A stretch of DNA of 64,000 bases. It comes from an uncultured Gemmiger sp. (GTDB lineage Bacteria > Bacillota > Clostridia > Oscillospirales > Ruminococcaceae). Made by a program: the position numbers and the translations under genes. Within the stretch, counting starts at the first letter, position 1. Every line of letters starts with the position of its first letter. The stretch is taken from the NCBI GenBank assembly GCA_934502625.1, contig CAKSUQ010000010.1:1-64000 (forward strand), given 5' to 3'. Shown piece after piece: positions 41,229-50,922 of this stretch. Below the pieces are notes generated by a model. It was given only the letters and a program-made list of their open reading frames with translations. It was not told where the DNA came from and did not search any database.

Positions 41229-42233
41229 TTATTCCGCTGGGCGCAGAGCAGCAAAGCCCGTGCGCAGGGTGCGCTGCAGCCAGAGCAGCGCCTCGGCTGC
41301 CGCGAATGCTGCGGCTAGATAGATCACAAACAAAAACGCCGTGTCCCGGCGGGACAGCACCGTTAAATCAAAATGGGCGGCCATGTCCTGAATCAGCACA
41401 TGGTGGACAAGGAACACCGCGTAGGAAATTTTGGCAAGGCGCGCGCCGAGCGCGCACGGCCATGGGCGGTCGAGCAAGGGCGCTATCAAAGCCAGCAGGA
41501 GGAACGTCCCTGCGCTTGCCAGCGCACAGGTGATTTTGCCGTCCCAGCGCTGCGCAAGGATTGCCCCCGCCGGCAGCACCGGCGCAAGGATATATTTTGC
41601 CCGCTTGCCCAGCGTCAAAAACGTCATGCCAAAAAGGAATTCCGGGATGTGCACGACCACAAGGCGGGCGTCCCAGCCCAGCAGATGCACCGGGACGCAG
41701 ACCACCAGCGTAACCAGCCAAGTCAGCCACGGATTTTTGCGCAGCGCCCGCTGCAAAAGTGGGAACAGGATATACAAAAACAGAATACTGCCAAGGAACC
41801 ACTCGCCCACACAGGCAAAGTCCATGCCGACCCACCCTGCGGCGACGGCGAAGTTATCAAGCCCCAAGAACGTCAGCACCAGCGTGACGGTCTTTGCGCC
41901 GCCAAAGCTGCCGGGGTGCGCCACAAATCGGAAGGCAAAGACAACGAACCATGCCAACCAGAACAGCGGGTAGACCGCCTTGGCGCGCTTTTTGTAAAAC
42001 TGCGCGGGACTCTGCTCCGGCGGGACGGTCAGCGCCAGCGACGCGCCCGACACGATGAAAAACAGTGATGAGCCGAAATCCCCCAGATAGATGCCGAGGG
42101 GCAGGGTGCTCGTGAACAGCTTGTGCGGCAGGGTGAAATACCCCGTGACCGTCGCGTTGAAATGCACGATCAAGATGCAGATAAGCGCCACAGCGCGGAT
42201 CAGGTCGAGATAAAAAAGGCGTTGCTTTTTGAT
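41229..42233 (-). CDS. Acyltransferase-3 (OafA-like) membrane protein with uncertain start
   Basis: A polytopic protein with about ten helices, resembling membrane O-acyltransferases that decorate surface sugars. Blocks such as 'GDFGSSLFFIVSGASLAL' and 'YAVFLVHHVLIQ' fit. The family's N-terminal 'FYLDLIRAVALICILIVHF' begins upstream of the first standard start (GTG 42191). The only codon with a good ribosome site (AGGGGAG) in frame is ATC at 42233. It follows the RgpF-like gene's in-frame stop and is last in the operon. Confidence 0.78.
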   Translation of the reverse strand: MKKQRLFYLDLIRAVALICILIVHFNATVTGYFTLPHKLFTSTLPLGIYLGDFGSSLFFIVSGASLALTVPPEQSPAQFYKKRAKAVYPLFWLAWFVVFAFRFVAHPGSFGGAKTVTLVLTFLGLDNFAVAAGWVGMDFACVGEWFLGSILFLYILFPLLQRALRKNPWLTWLVTLVVCVPVHLLGWDARLVVVHIPEFLFGMTFLTLGKRAKYILAPVLPAGAILAQRWDGKITCALASAGTFLLLALIAPLLDRPWPCALGARLAKISYAVFLVHHVLIQDMAAHFDLTVLSRRDTAFLFVIYLAAAFAAAEALLWLQRTLRTGFAALRPAE

Positions 42234-42248
42234 GGGTGGTCTCCCCTT

Positions 42249-43652
42249 TTACTTTTTCAGTCGGTGCTTGACAAGCCGCCCCAGCTGCTTTACCACGGCG
42301 GCGGGCTGGCGGGCGGCGGTCTCGTATACGTCTAGGATGTCGGCGCGTGCGGCGGCCTGCTCGGCGGTCTCAAAGACGGCGGCGTAATAGCCGCTGCGTT
42401 GAGCCTGCAGCGCCAGCCGCCATGCGTCCAGCTGGGTCTCGCAGGCCGGGATACCGTCCGGGAAAGCCGATTCCCGCACCAGCAGCCAGCCGCAGTTGGG
42501 TGCGGGCAGCGGGGTCTCGTCCACGGGCACACCCTCGCGGCGTAAAATTTCCAGCGCCTGCCGCCACTGTGTGCGGCGGGCTTCGCCGCTGCCCGCCCAG
42601 AGCGGCGCTGCCGGGCTTACCACACCCAGCAGCGGATTTTTTTCAAATAAGTCGGCGGCCTGTGCCAGCAGCGCGTCCGCCTGTGCTGCGGCCTGCCGGT
42701 CATACCATGTTGTTGTGGGGTCAGCGGCGGGCGGCGTATAGCGCAGCAGCCGCAGGCCGAGTGTCGCCAAGTCGACGCTTTCCCCTGTCGGTGCGCCGAC
42801 TGTGTAGTTCCAGTGCAGGTTCTTCGCCAGCACCGCCTGCGGCTGGGTCTGCAACAGCGAGACCAGCAGCAGATCGACCGGGAAATCCGTATGCTTGCGC
42901 AGATAGCTGCACAGCGCCCGCGCGGCCAGCCCGTCGGTGCGGCGCAGCTCGTCCGCATAGGATGTGAAAAGGCTGCGCCGCTTGAAGAACGGGCAGCCGC
43001 GATTCTGCAAAAGCTCCTGCGGGCAGGCCATGATGGGGTTGACGAAAATCTCTTTTAAGTCGTCCGTGTCCACATAAGTATCCCACGTATAACCCTTGGC
43101 CGCGAAATACGGCGTGAAGCGCGTCTCGTGGCGGATGATGGACTGCTCGTAGCTTTCGGGCAGCTTCATCTCCTGCCAGTAGCGCCAGAAATCGTCGCTA
43201 TTGAACATGCGCGGCCGCACGGCCAGAAAATGCGATTGCAGGTGCTCCGGCACCGCGCCGCCGAAGCGGCGGCTCTGCATGGCATAGTGGCAGGTCAGTC
43301 CCCAGAAGTCGAGTTCCGGCCTTGCGTCCATCGCGTCGAACATCGCCGCCAGCGGGCAGACAGGCCCCGCCAGCGTGAAGTTCATCAAGATAAGCTCGTC
43401 GTATTCCGCCAGCTTTTCGTGGCCGACGGTCAGCAATGCCTTCTGGTACGCGCCAACATCGAAGCCAATATTCTCACGCTCGATACAGCCCGCCCCGGCC
43501 TGCCGCACCCAGACGCGATCTGCCGGGTTCAGCGCGCCGTTGGTGACAAATACGACTTTGCCGTATTTCTGCATGCCCTGCACAGCAATACGGCAGGCCG
43601 TATCGATGCGGCCTGCCGGGTCGTAATGGAAGTAGATGACCAGTCGTTTCAT
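42249..43652 (-). CDS. RgpF-like (rhamnan synthesis F) glycosyltransferase-type protein, shorter copy
   Basis: A 467-residue protein. Its first ~250 residues are similar to the next gene's: both start 'MKRL', have '(E)NIGFDVGAYQKAL' or 'ENKGLDVWAYKTAL', then 'DELILMNFTLAGP', 'LDFWGL', 'HLQSHFLA' and 'KRRSLFTS'. This is the RgpF domain of rhamnose-glucose polysaccharide assembly. The C-terminal half is divergent and lacks the second module of the longer copy. It ends directly before the acyltransferase. Confidence 0.82.
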   Translation of the reverse strand: MKRLVIYFHYDPAGRIDTACRIAVQGMQKYGKVVFVTNGALNPADRVWVRQAGAGCIERENIGFDVGAYQKALLTVGHEKLAEYDELILMNFTLAGPVCPLAAMFDAMDARPELDFWGLTCHYAMQSRRFGGAVPEHLQSHFLAVRPRMFNSDDFWRYWQEMKLPESYEQSIIRHETRFTPYFAAKGYTWDTYVDTDDLKEIFVNPIMACPQELLQNRGCPFFKRRSLFTSYADELRRTDGLAARALCSYLRKHTDFPVDLLLVSLLQTQPQAVLAKNLHWNYTVGAPTGESVDLATLGLRLLRYTPPAADPTTTWYDRQAAAQADALLAQAADLFEKNPLLGVVSPAAPLWAGSGEARRTQWRQALEILRREGVPVDETPLPAPNCGWLLVRESAFPDGIPACETQLDAWRLALQAQRSGYYAAVFETAEQAAARADILDVYETAARQPAAVVKQLGRLVKHRLKK

Positions 43653-43658
43653 GCGTTT

Positions 43659-45602
43659 TCAGTCCTCGTAGGGGCCTTCGTGGGGGCCAAAGATGGCACG
43701 CTTCGTGTTGATAATTACCTTGTAGGAGCCTGCGGGCAGGTTGTCCCGCAGCCAGTTGCGCGCGTGACGGCGGCGGCTGTCGGAATAGGGGCCGTAATGG
43801 CTGAACAGATGGTGCTTTTTGTAGGCAAAGCCGGTGGCCGAGCTGACCGCGTTGTAGAACGTCGTGCAGTCGAACACCCGCGCCAGCGGGCGGATCATGC
43901 CGTTGGCGTAGGCCCGCATCGTATCGTTATGCGTCACAGCGTAGTTTTTGCTCATGACGATGGCTGGGTAATACCCCGCCCCCTGCGCCACAAACGGGTA
44001 GATGCGCTCGATGGCGTGGCTGATCGTGCCGTCCTGTGGCAGCGGCTCCGGCGGGAAGTCGGAATGCTGCCAGCCGTGGTCGAACAGAGGTGCCAGCGCT
44101 TTGGGGCGGAACCAGAACACACTGCCGTAGGGCGCGATAGGCGATTTTTCGCCGGAGATGGGCACGTCAATGCCCAAATCTTTCATCAGTTTTTTCGTGT
44201 TCTCGAAGTTCGGTCCCCACCCGCCGGAGCACATATTCATAAAGTACAGCCCGTGCGTCGGGTACGGCGGGCAGAGAATGCCGAGGTACGGGTCTTTCTC
44301 AAACTCGCACAGCACGTTCAGCACATGGGCGGCGTTCTTGCAGACATTCTCGTTACAGACATAGCCGAAGCTCGCGCCGACGCTGCCGGGGCGGGTCTGA
44401 ACGGCCTTTTTGTCGTGCATAAAGCATGCGTAGTCATAGTCCCGCAGCTGCGGGGCAAGGTCGCAGAGGAACGCACCCACGTCGCGCCCTTGATTTTCGA
44501 CAACAGTCACGGTGACGCTGTGCAGCGGCAGATCGGCGAAGGCTGCCTCGATCTGCGGCTTTTTCTCGGCGGCGTTCGTCGAGATAAAGACGTCGGTCTG
44601 CGGCGGGAACTTGGCCGCAAACGCCTTGCTGGAATCGAGCATATCCATGAAATAGAGGTGCATCGCCAGCGCAATGCGGCGGTTCCGGCAGATGCTCTGT
44701 GCCGTGGCGGCGTCCTGCACGGTCGGCTCGATGATGCGGGTCAGCGCAAGATTCCGGGTGAAGTCGTGCGGGTGCATCGTGCGGATCATGTTCTTCCAGA
44801 TCAAATCCAGTGGATAATCCGTCTCGTCCCGCAGATAGTCGTACAGCTCCTGCACCGGCTCGCCCGCCGTATCGTTGAGGTAGGCTTCCAATTCGTGCAT
44901 GAAGCTGCGGCGCTTGAACAGCGGGCACTTTTTCTCCCGCAGCAACAGCGTCGGGCAGACGAGCAAGGGATAATCGGTGAAATCTTTCAGGTCGTCCGTC
45001 TTGACATAGACGTCCCACTTGAAGCCCTTATCCTCGAACTGCTTCGTAAAGACCGCCTCGTACCGCTGGACAGAGTCGGTGTAGCTTTCGATCATCGGCA
45101 TCTCGTCCCAGTAGCGCTGCAGTTCCGGGTTCTTAACAAAGCGCTGGCGGTAGACGATAAAGTGGGACTGGATGTGCACGGGCAGATAGTTATAGAGGTG
45201 CTTGCCCTTGAACGGGTTTGACTTTGCGCCGTGGTGGATAGACAAGCCCCAGAAATCGAGGTCTTGGTTTTCCCACATGGCGTCGAACATTTCCTGCAGC
45301 GGGCGCACAGGTCCCATCAGGGTCGAGTTCGTCATGACGATTTCGTCAAATTCACTCAGCTTTGCCCAGCCGTAGGAATCCAGCGCCGTCTTGTACGCCC
45401 AGACGTCGAGACCCTTGTTCTCGCGCACAATGATATTGTCGGTAAACTGCGCGAAGGCGGCACGCCCCTGTTCGCTGAGTTTGCCGTTGCAGACCACGAC
45501 CAAGTCGGTCAGGTTCTTATTCAGGTCGGCAAGGTAATAGGTGATGAAATCATCCACATCGCCGTTTTTTTCGTAGAAGAAAAAGATGCCTAATCGTTTC
45601 AT
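43659..45602 (-). CDS. RgpF-like protein, two-module copy
   Basis: A 647-residue protein. The N-terminal RgpF module (about 1-260) is followed by a second module (about 290-560) with 'FISTNAAEKKPQIEAAF', 'VENQGRDVGAFLCDL', 'YDYACFMHDKKAVQ' and 'YGSVFWFRPKAL'. The repeated 'GRDVGAF'/'GLDVWAY' motifs suggest two related domains. RgpF-family enzymes add or extend rhamnose or glucose side groups. The start overlaps the epimerase stop by four bases. Confidence 0.85.
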   Translation of the reverse strand: MKRLGIFFFYEKNGDVDDFITYYLADLNKNLTDLVVVCNGKLSEQGRAAFAQFTDNIIVRENKGLDVWAYKTALDSYGWAKLSEFDEIVMTNSTLMGPVRPLQEMFDAMWENQDLDFWGLSIHHGAKSNPFKGKHLYNYLPVHIQSHFIVYRQRFVKNPELQRYWDEMPMIESYTDSVQRYEAVFTKQFEDKGFKWDVYVKTDDLKDFTDYPLLVCPTLLLREKKCPLFKRRSFMHELEAYLNDTAGEPVQELYDYLRDETDYPLDLIWKNMIRTMHPHDFTRNLALTRIIEPTVQDAATAQSICRNRRIALAMHLYFMDMLDSSKAFAAKFPPQTDVFISTNAAEKKPQIEAAFADLPLHSVTVTVVENQGRDVGAFLCDLAPQLRDYDYACFMHDKKAVQTRPGSVGASFGYVCNENVCKNAAHVLNVLCEFEKDPYLGILCPPYPTHGLYFMNMCSGGWGPNFENTKKLMKDLGIDVPISGEKSPIAPYGSVFWFRPKALAPLFDHGWQHSDFPPEPLPQDGTISHAIERIYPFVAQGAGYYPAIVMSKNYAVTHNDTMRAYANGMIRPLARVFDCTTFYNAVSSATGFAYKKHHLFSHYGPYSDSRRRHARNWLRDNLPAGSYKVIINTKRAIFGPHEGPYED

Positions 45603-46447
45603 TGCGGTTCCTTTTTATCGTTCGCGAGAATTTTGTTGATTTTGGCAGGGTCGCCCCATGTGCCGGGACTGTCGTAGGGGCGATCCGGGAAAGCGCCATA
45701 GTCGAGCTTGATCTTATAGTTTTTGTCCCGCAGGAATTTTTCCACGCGGTCGGCAAGACTCATCGGCTTGCCGGTGCAGACGTTGATGATGCCGTTGACC
45801 TCGTTCTGGACGCTGGCCGCTACGATCATGTTCGCCAGCTCGTCCACGTCGATGAAGTCATAGAGATTTTTGCCGGTCGTGAACGGGAACTTCTCTTTGC
45901 CGTCCAGCTCGGCCTGCGTGATTTTCGCAAAGATCGAGCTGCCGTGGGCTTCATCGCCGGTGATATAGTACGCGCGCAGCCAGTGCAGCTTGCAGGGCGA
46001 ATCCGCCAAACTCAGCATCAGGCTTTGGCGCAGGGCGTTTTTCGCGATGCCGTACTGGCTCTGCGGCTTGCAGGGGGTGCTCTCGTTGATGGCACCCTCC
46101 CAATAGCCGACCTCGTGCATCGTGCCCATAACGCTCAGGTCTTGCAGGCCGCCCGCGACAAGGGTGTTCAGGAAAGCAACATGGCCGGACAGGTCTTTCA
46201 TGTGCGCGGGCGAATTGTGGCGGAAGCCGTCGCGCCACGCCAGATGAATGCAGATGTCCGGGCTGCCGAGCTTGCGGTACAAGTCCGCGTCGTCGCTGAA
46301 CAGCGGCACATCGCAGAACTCGGCGCGCTCGTCGACGCCCTTGAAGTTGAAGTCCGCCGCGATGACCCGGTAACCTCGGTCAAGTGCGTTTTTGACAACG
46401 TGACGGCCGATATACCCCGCCGCACCGGTAACGAGAATCGTTTTCAT
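45599..46447 (-). CDS. NAD-dependent epimerase/dehydratase (short-chain, sugar nucleotide)
   Basis: A 282-residue extended SDR. The Rossmann motif is 'VTGAAGYIGRHV' (residues 6-17). 'ESTPCKPQSQYGIAKNALRQ' supplies Tyr-x3-Lys (YGIAK). A sugar-nucleotide role (dTDP-deoxyhexose epimerase or reductase) is expected from position among glycosyltransferases. No other nucleotide-sugar gene is in the cluster, so it must draw on a pool made elsewhere. Confidence 0.85.
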   Translation of the reverse strand: MKTILVTGAAGYIGRHVVKNALDRGYRVIAADFNFKGVDERAEFCDVPLFSDDADLYRKLGSPDICIHLAWRDGFRHNSPAHMKDLSGHVAFLNTLVAGGLQDLSVMGTMHEVGYWEGAINESTPCKPQSQYGIAKNALRQSLMLSLADSPCKLHWLRAYYITGDEAHGSSIFAKITQAELDGKEKFPFTTGKNLYDFIDVDELANMIVAASVQNEVNGIINVCTGKPMSLADRVEKFLRDKNYKIKLDYGAFPDRPYDSPGTWGDPAKINKILANDKKEPQ

Positions 46448-46449
46448 AA

Positions 46450-47460
46450 CTATTCCTCTCTGACTGGCAGCAAATCGTACAATCTTTGCAGCCGCATCTG
46501 ATATAAAAGCAGCGCGATCGTCTGCTTCTTATTGTGCCCTGCATCGTGCAAAATGTCAAGCATTCCGCCCGGATAAGGTGCCAGCACACAGCGCAAGGTG
46601 CGCCAGGCGTGGCGGCGCAGCGCCGCCGGGGCGCGGGCATCCCGCAGCTGATGCATCAAAAACGTGACGGCCTGCGCGCGGCGGGCTTTCCAGACAGCGG
46701 GCAGCTCGTCCGCCGTACACCAGCGCTGCGCAGCGTGGTACTCGGCCTCCATCCACGGCTCCAACGCACGGATGCGCCCCAAAAGCGCCTGCGCCGTCCG
46801 GCTGCAGGAGGTGCTCTGTGCGCCCTCAAAGTGGCGGTAGACGACCTGCGGCGTGTAGACGGCCTTACCGATGCGCCGGTAAGCGGCGGCGTTGAAGACA
46901 AAATCCTCCAGCCCGTGACTGCACTTTTCATTGAAGCGCAGCCCCAGCAGCGCCGTGCGGCGGTAGAGGGCATTCCACGCAAACTGCGGACCACTGTTCT
47001 CCAAGAAAGCACCGTAGCCGCCCTTGCCGATCTCGATCGTGCAGGGCTGCCCGGCGGGGTGCGCCTGCTCGGCAAAGGTGCCGTCCGGGCGCTGGTGCAG
47101 CAGCTCATAGCCGCCGCGCACAATGTCGGCGCGGTTATCCTCGGCCAATTGCAGCAGCAGCTTTAACGCGCCCTGCCACAGCTGGTCGTCGTCGTCGCAG
47201 AAGGTGATGTACTCCCCGCTCGCGGCGTCCAACCCGCGGTTGCGGGCGGCGCAGATTCCGGCGTTCTTCTCGGTGATGACGTGGATGCAGTCGTTTTCCG
47301 CCGCCAACGCATAGCAGACCTGCGCCGTGCTGTCGGTGGAGCCATCATTGACCAGAATAATTTCCATCCCCGGCAATTGCTGTGAAAGGATGGATTCGAC
47401 GGCGACGCGCAGGGTGCTTTCGGCGTTGTATGCCGGTACGATCACGCTGATCTTTGCCAC
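46450..47460 (-). CDS. Glycosyltransferase family 2
   Basis: A 336-residue GT-A enzyme. 'ISVIVPAYNAESTL' opens it, then 'LVNDGSTDSTAQ', 'NAGICAARNRGLDAA' and the metal-binding 'FCDDDDQLW'. A C-terminal helical tail follows. The GTG at 47460, preceded by an excellent AAAGGAGG, fits the family start; the frame extends to 47778 only as overlap with the upstream gene. A surface polysaccharide sugar is the likely product. Confidence 0.9.
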   Translation of the reverse strand: MAKISVIVPAYNAESTLRVAVESILSQQLPGMEIILVNDGSTDSTAQVCYALAAENDCIHVITEKNAGICAARNRGLDAASGEYITFCDDDDQLWQGALKLLLQLAEDNRADIVRGGYELLHQRPDGTFAEQAHPAGQPCTIEIGKGGYGAFLENSGPQFAWNALYRRTALLGLRFNEKCSHGLEDFVFNAAAYRRIGKAVYTPQVVYRHFEGAQSTSCSRTAQALLGRIRALEPWMEAEYHAAQRWCTADELPAVWKARRAQAVTFLMHQLRDARAPAALRRHAWRTLRCVLAPYPGGMLDILHDAGHNKKQTIALLLYQMRLQRLYDLLPVREE

Positions 47461-47483
47461 GGGCGGCCGACCTCCTTTCGCAG

Positions 47484-49196
47484 TTATTTTTTGAACTTCA
47501 GATACAATTTCCCATACGGGAGCGGCAGCGGGGCAAGCCGCTGCAAAAAGCCGATCTTCCACCGTGCCTCGGCGAAGTCGCGCTTGGCCTCGGCCGGGTG
47601 GGTCAGGTAATGCCCCACACTGTCCGGGGCGGCCAGCGGGTAGGTGCCGCCGTCCTCGACGGTGAGGTTTCCCAGCAGTTTCAGCTGTAAAGCAGTCGGG
47701 CTTTCCACCAGCCGCAGAAACAGCGCGATGGCCTGCTGCGGCGGGATGGCTGTGCCGCGCAGAACGCTTTGCTGCCACGCAGCGGCAAATTGCAGCGCAC
47801 CGTGCTGGATCTGTGCCAGCAGCGGTTCAGGCGTATGTGCCGCGGTGACGACCTGTACGACGTCGCCCGCCTGCGCGTAGCCCAGTGTCGCGCCGACGTC
47901 CTGCGATAACAGGCGTTCGAGCATCGGCTGCCCCGCCCAATATATGCGCGGCGCGGGCGCACCGTTAAACAGGAAAACTTCCGTTTTGTCCGCACTGAAT
48001 CTCGTGCGCAGGCGGTCGTCTGCCGAGAGCTGTAAGCCGTGCAGCTCGATGCCGAGCAGCCGCTCCAACAGCAGTTGTGTCGTGCCGCCGCTGCCGATAT
48101 CCACAAGAATATCCCCAGCCCGTAACCCCTGCGCGGCGAGATATTCCTCCGCCAGACTTTCCGGGCGGGGCAGCTTTTGCAGAAAAGCCGTCAGTGCGGG
48201 CGTGTCCGGGTGTTTCAGGTCAAATTCCTGCGCGTTCAGCTCGTCCGGGCAGACCGTACCGCAGTAGTCGGCGATCTGCGCACCGGTCAACTGCTGGCGC
48301 GGCAGCGCGGCCAGCACCGACGTCCAATCCCCCCGCGCCAGAAACGCGGGTGCCAGACTGCGGCGGGAAACCTGTAAATAACGCGTTTCTTCTTCCGGGT
48401 ATAGCCGGACGTAGACCGTGCGCATCAGGTACATATCCCGTGCGAGGAAGTAAAGCCCCGCGCCGGGGCGCTGTACACGGCGTTCGTGCAGCCAGCGGCA
48501 GTAGGCCACGGCCAGCGCGCCCAACACTGAAAAGCCCAGCGACTCCCCCGCCGTTTTAGCGGCGGGCAGGTGGTTTTGGGTGAATGCCTGCACATCACTT
48601 TCAGGCGGCGTCGGCGTTGGCAGATGCCATGCGCAAAGACCCGCCAGCGCCGCACCGGCCACATCGGCGCGCCAGCTGTCGCCGATGAAAAGCACCTGTT
48701 TGGCTGAAAGCTCCGTCTCGTGTAAAAACTGCTTGAACAGCTTGCCGCTGCGCTTCTGCATGCCGTAGGTGCAGGAGATGAGCCCGCCGTCAAATTCCGT
48801 ATAGCCGCAGCGGCGCAGCATGGCGTCGATCTGCGTCTGCGGCAGGTACATATCCGAAATATAGTAGAGCTTTTTCCCCTGCTGTTTCAGCCACTTTACT
48901 GCTGCCAAAACCGGCGGATTCGGCACACAGGCGGCCAACTCGTCGGCGCACTCCTGCGCCGGGTCATAGCCGGAAAGGCACGGCCTGGCGTAGATTTCTG
49001 CCAGCGTCACCTCGCCGCTCTTCGCGGCGCGGGCTTCGCACTCGGCCTGTGTGCGGGCGGCACAAAACGCTTCGCCCCGCAGGGCAAACACCCCGGTGGG
49101 GCGCGCCGTATCGCGCTTGATGAGGGTATCGAACACGTCAAAGGCGACCGCGTCATAGCGCGCCGCCTGACGGCAGATCTCGTTTGTCAGATTCAT
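47484..49196 (-). CDS. HAD-superfamily/COG5610-like protein of a polysaccharide cluster
   Basis: A 570-residue two-domain protein. The N-terminal HAD domain has 'VAFDVFDTLIKRD' (residues 16-28), 'YYISDMYLP', a Lys in 'KRSGKLFK' and 'LFIGDSWRADV' (about 165-175). The C-terminal ~330 residues have 'FLARDMYLMRTVYVRLYP' and 'DILVDIGSGGTTQLLLERLL', as in COG5610 predicted hydrolases next to glycosyltransferase genes. The role in glycan assembly is unknown. Start and stop are tightly packed with the flanking GT2 genes. Confidence 0.78.
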   Translation of the reverse strand: MNLTNEICRQAARYDAVAFDVFDTLIKRDTARPTGVFALRGEAFCAARTQAECEARAAKSGEVTLAEIYARPCLSGYDPAQECADELAACVPNPPVLAAVKWLKQQGKKLYYISDMYLPQTQIDAMLRRCGYTEFDGGLISCTYGMQKRSGKLFKQFLHETELSAKQVLFIGDSWRADVAGAALAGLCAWHLPTPTPPESDVQAFTQNHLPAAKTAGESLGFSVLGALAVAYCRWLHERRVQRPGAGLYFLARDMYLMRTVYVRLYPEEETRYLQVSRRSLAPAFLARGDWTSVLAALPRQQLTGAQIADYCGTVCPDELNAQEFDLKHPDTPALTAFLQKLPRPESLAEEYLAAQGLRAGDILVDIGSGGTTQLLLERLLGIELHGLQLSADDRLRTRFSADKTEVFLFNGAPAPRIYWAGQPMLERLLSQDVGATLGYAQAGDVVQVVTAAHTPEPLLAQIQHGALQFAAAWQQSVLRGTAIPPQQAIALFLRLVESPTALQLKLLGNLTVEDGGTYPLAAPDSVGHYLTHPAEAKRDFAEARWKIGFLQRLAPLPLPYGKLYLKFKK

Positions 49197-49205
49197 ACTT
49201 CGTCG

Positions 49206-50108
49206 TTATGGCAGCTGCGGGGTTTGCGGGTGAAACCGCACCCCCGCAGCGAAGCCTTTCCAGATGATACCGATGCGCCTTGCGCGGCTGCCTTGGCCGT
49301 CGCGCAGTACCTGCACCGTGTGCCAAGCATCCTTCGCCAGCAGCCACAGCCAGCCGGGCAGCCCCTCGCGGCGGTACAGCACCACGTCATTGCGGTAAAA
49401 ATAGCGATAGCGCGCCCATCTTGCGGGCACATCCTTGGCGATGTTCACGACGCCGGGGTTCTGCATCGCGTGCACGACCCGGCTTGCCGGGACGACATAA
49501 CAGGGCTTTTCGCGGGAAATGCGGCGGGTGTACTCCCAATCGTCCGACCAGATGAAAAATTCGGCAATGGGCAGCCCAAACCGCCGCACCGTCTCGGTGC
49601 GCAAAAACAGCGACACAAAGCTCGCCATCACAGCGGGCACCTCCTGCGCTGCCGCTTTCGGCAGCGGGGCAATATCGCGGTACATCGTCCTGCGCTGGAC
49701 GTTCATCGGCTGGTCAATGCCGTCGGGCGCAAGTGCGCGGCTCGACAGCCAGCCGTAGTTCCCGCCGTGGGCAGCGTCCGCCGAAAGCAGTGCTTCCAGT
49801 GCGCCGGGTTCGGGCAGCGTGTCGTCGTCCATGATCCAGACGGCCTCGCAGCCAAGCTCGGCCGCCGCCTGTATGCCGTAGGCAAAGCCGCCCGCACCGC
49901 CGAGATTTTCCCCCGTGTTGCGGTAGACAAGCCCTGGCATAGCGAGCGTTTGCACATACGCCGCCGTGCCGTCGGTGGAGGCATTGTCCACCAGCAGCAC
50001 GGTGAAGCCCTGCACCGTCTGGGCGCACAGGGCGGCCAGACATTGCTGCAGCAGCGACAGACGGTTGTAGGTCACGACAACAGCCGTGACGTCCTTTGCA
50101 TCAATCAT
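49206..50108 (-). CDS. Glycosyltransferase family 2 (GlfT2/rhamnosyltransferase-like)
   Basis: A 300-residue GT-A enzyme with 'AVVVTYNRLSLL', 'LVDNASTDGTA', 'NLGGAGGFAYG' and 'WIMDDDTLPEPGAL', the pattern of galactofuranosyl- and rhamnosyl-type transferases. 'FIWSDDWEYTRRI' is the downstream catalytic-type acid region. The ATG at 50108 overlaps the preceding gene's end by eight bases; the longer frame is overlap only. Confidence 0.9.
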   Translation of the reverse strand: MIDAKDVTAVVVTYNRLSLLQQCLAALCAQTVQGFTVLLVDNASTDGTAAYVQTLAMPGLVYRNTGENLGGAGGFAYGIQAAAELGCEAVWIMDDDTLPEPGALEALLSADAAHGGNYGWLSSRALAPDGIDQPMNVQRRTMYRDIAPLPKAAAQEVPAVMASFVSLFLRTETVRRFGLPIAEFFIWSDDWEYTRRISREKPCYVVPASRVVHAMQNPGVVNIAKDVPARWARYRYFYRNDVVLYRREGLPGWLWLLAKDAWHTVQVLRDGQGSRARRIGIIWKGFAAGVRFHPQTPQLP

Positions 50109-50871
50109 CTTTCTTCGGGAAGAATTTGCGCTTGAGGAAGGCCGTACCCTTGTGCAGCCAGTTCTGGTGCTCCATATAGACGATGTCCAGTTCCTCAAAG
50201 CTGATGTTGTTCGTGATGAGCCACGCGTCCAGCAAGCGCTCGCTGACAAAGCCGAAAACGCGGCGGTCATTCGTGCTGTAGCCCGTCATGTCCAGCTCGC
50301 GTTCCAGCTCGAACAGAATATCAAACAGCCACGTGCAGTAATGCTGCAAAAGCTCCTTCTTCATGACAAACATGTTGAAGTGGTGCCCGTGGGTTTTGGA
50401 CATATACAGGTCGTAGGCGGGCAGATACTCCGGGCATTTGCGCGCAATGATGGCGCGGGTCGTTTCCAGATCGCGCTTGTGGTGGGCATGGATATACTGG
50501 GTATAGTTCGTCTCGATGAAATAGTGCCGCTCTTTGGGCAGCACCACATTCGTCGTGGCTAAGATGGAGCAAAGCTCCTCGTGGTGGATGACGCGGTCTT
50601 TTTTCGGCGCAAAGCGGCTTTTGCGGCGGCTGGCAAAGTAGCGGCGGTAATGCACGATGCCGATATAGTCGGAATCGATGTTGTGCGCCGCCCAATACAG
50701 GCCGGTCAGCTCGCAGAAATTCGCGTTGCGCTCCGAGATATTTTCGCCCGTGTCGTCGCCGATATAGCCGATGGCCGGGTGGATGGCATGCCCCATCTGT
50801 ACCGGCAGATACATCGGATCGTCCGGCACCCAATACGGCTTATGCGTTGCTATGATAATGGTGGTCTGCAC
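50101..50871 (-). CDS. DUF4422 (capsule biosynthesis glycosyltransferase-like) protein
   Basis: A 256-residue protein. 'IIIATHKPYWVPDDPMYLPVQMG' opens it (quoted by parts), then 'GENISERNANFCELTGLYWAAHN', 'DYIGIVHYRRYF' and 'GHHFNMFVMKKELL', characteristic of DUF4422 proteins in capsule loci. It is thought to be a glycosyltransferase. First gene of the eight-gene operon, with its own promoter. Confidence 0.9.
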   Translation of the reverse strand: MQTTIIIATHKPYWVPDDPMYLPVQMGHAIHPAIGYIGDDTGENISERNANFCELTGLYWAAHNIDSDYIGIVHYRRYFASRRKSRFAPKKDRVIHHEELCSILATTNVVLPKERHYFIETNYTQYIHAHHKRDLETTRAIIARKCPEYLPAYDLYMSKTHGHHFNMFVMKKELLQHYCTWLFDILFELERELDMTGYSTNDRRVFGFVSERLLDAWLITNNISFEELDIVYMEHQNWLHKGTAFLKRKFFPKKDD

Positions 50872-50922
50872 TGTGTTCTACCCGCCTTATATACCTTTCC
50901 TACACTCTCTTGCTAAACCTAT

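Noticed and set aside
43128..45221. A 697-residue open frame on the plus strand
   Set aside because: It is antisense to two RgpF-like genes, lacks family motifs and arises from GC-rich codon bias.
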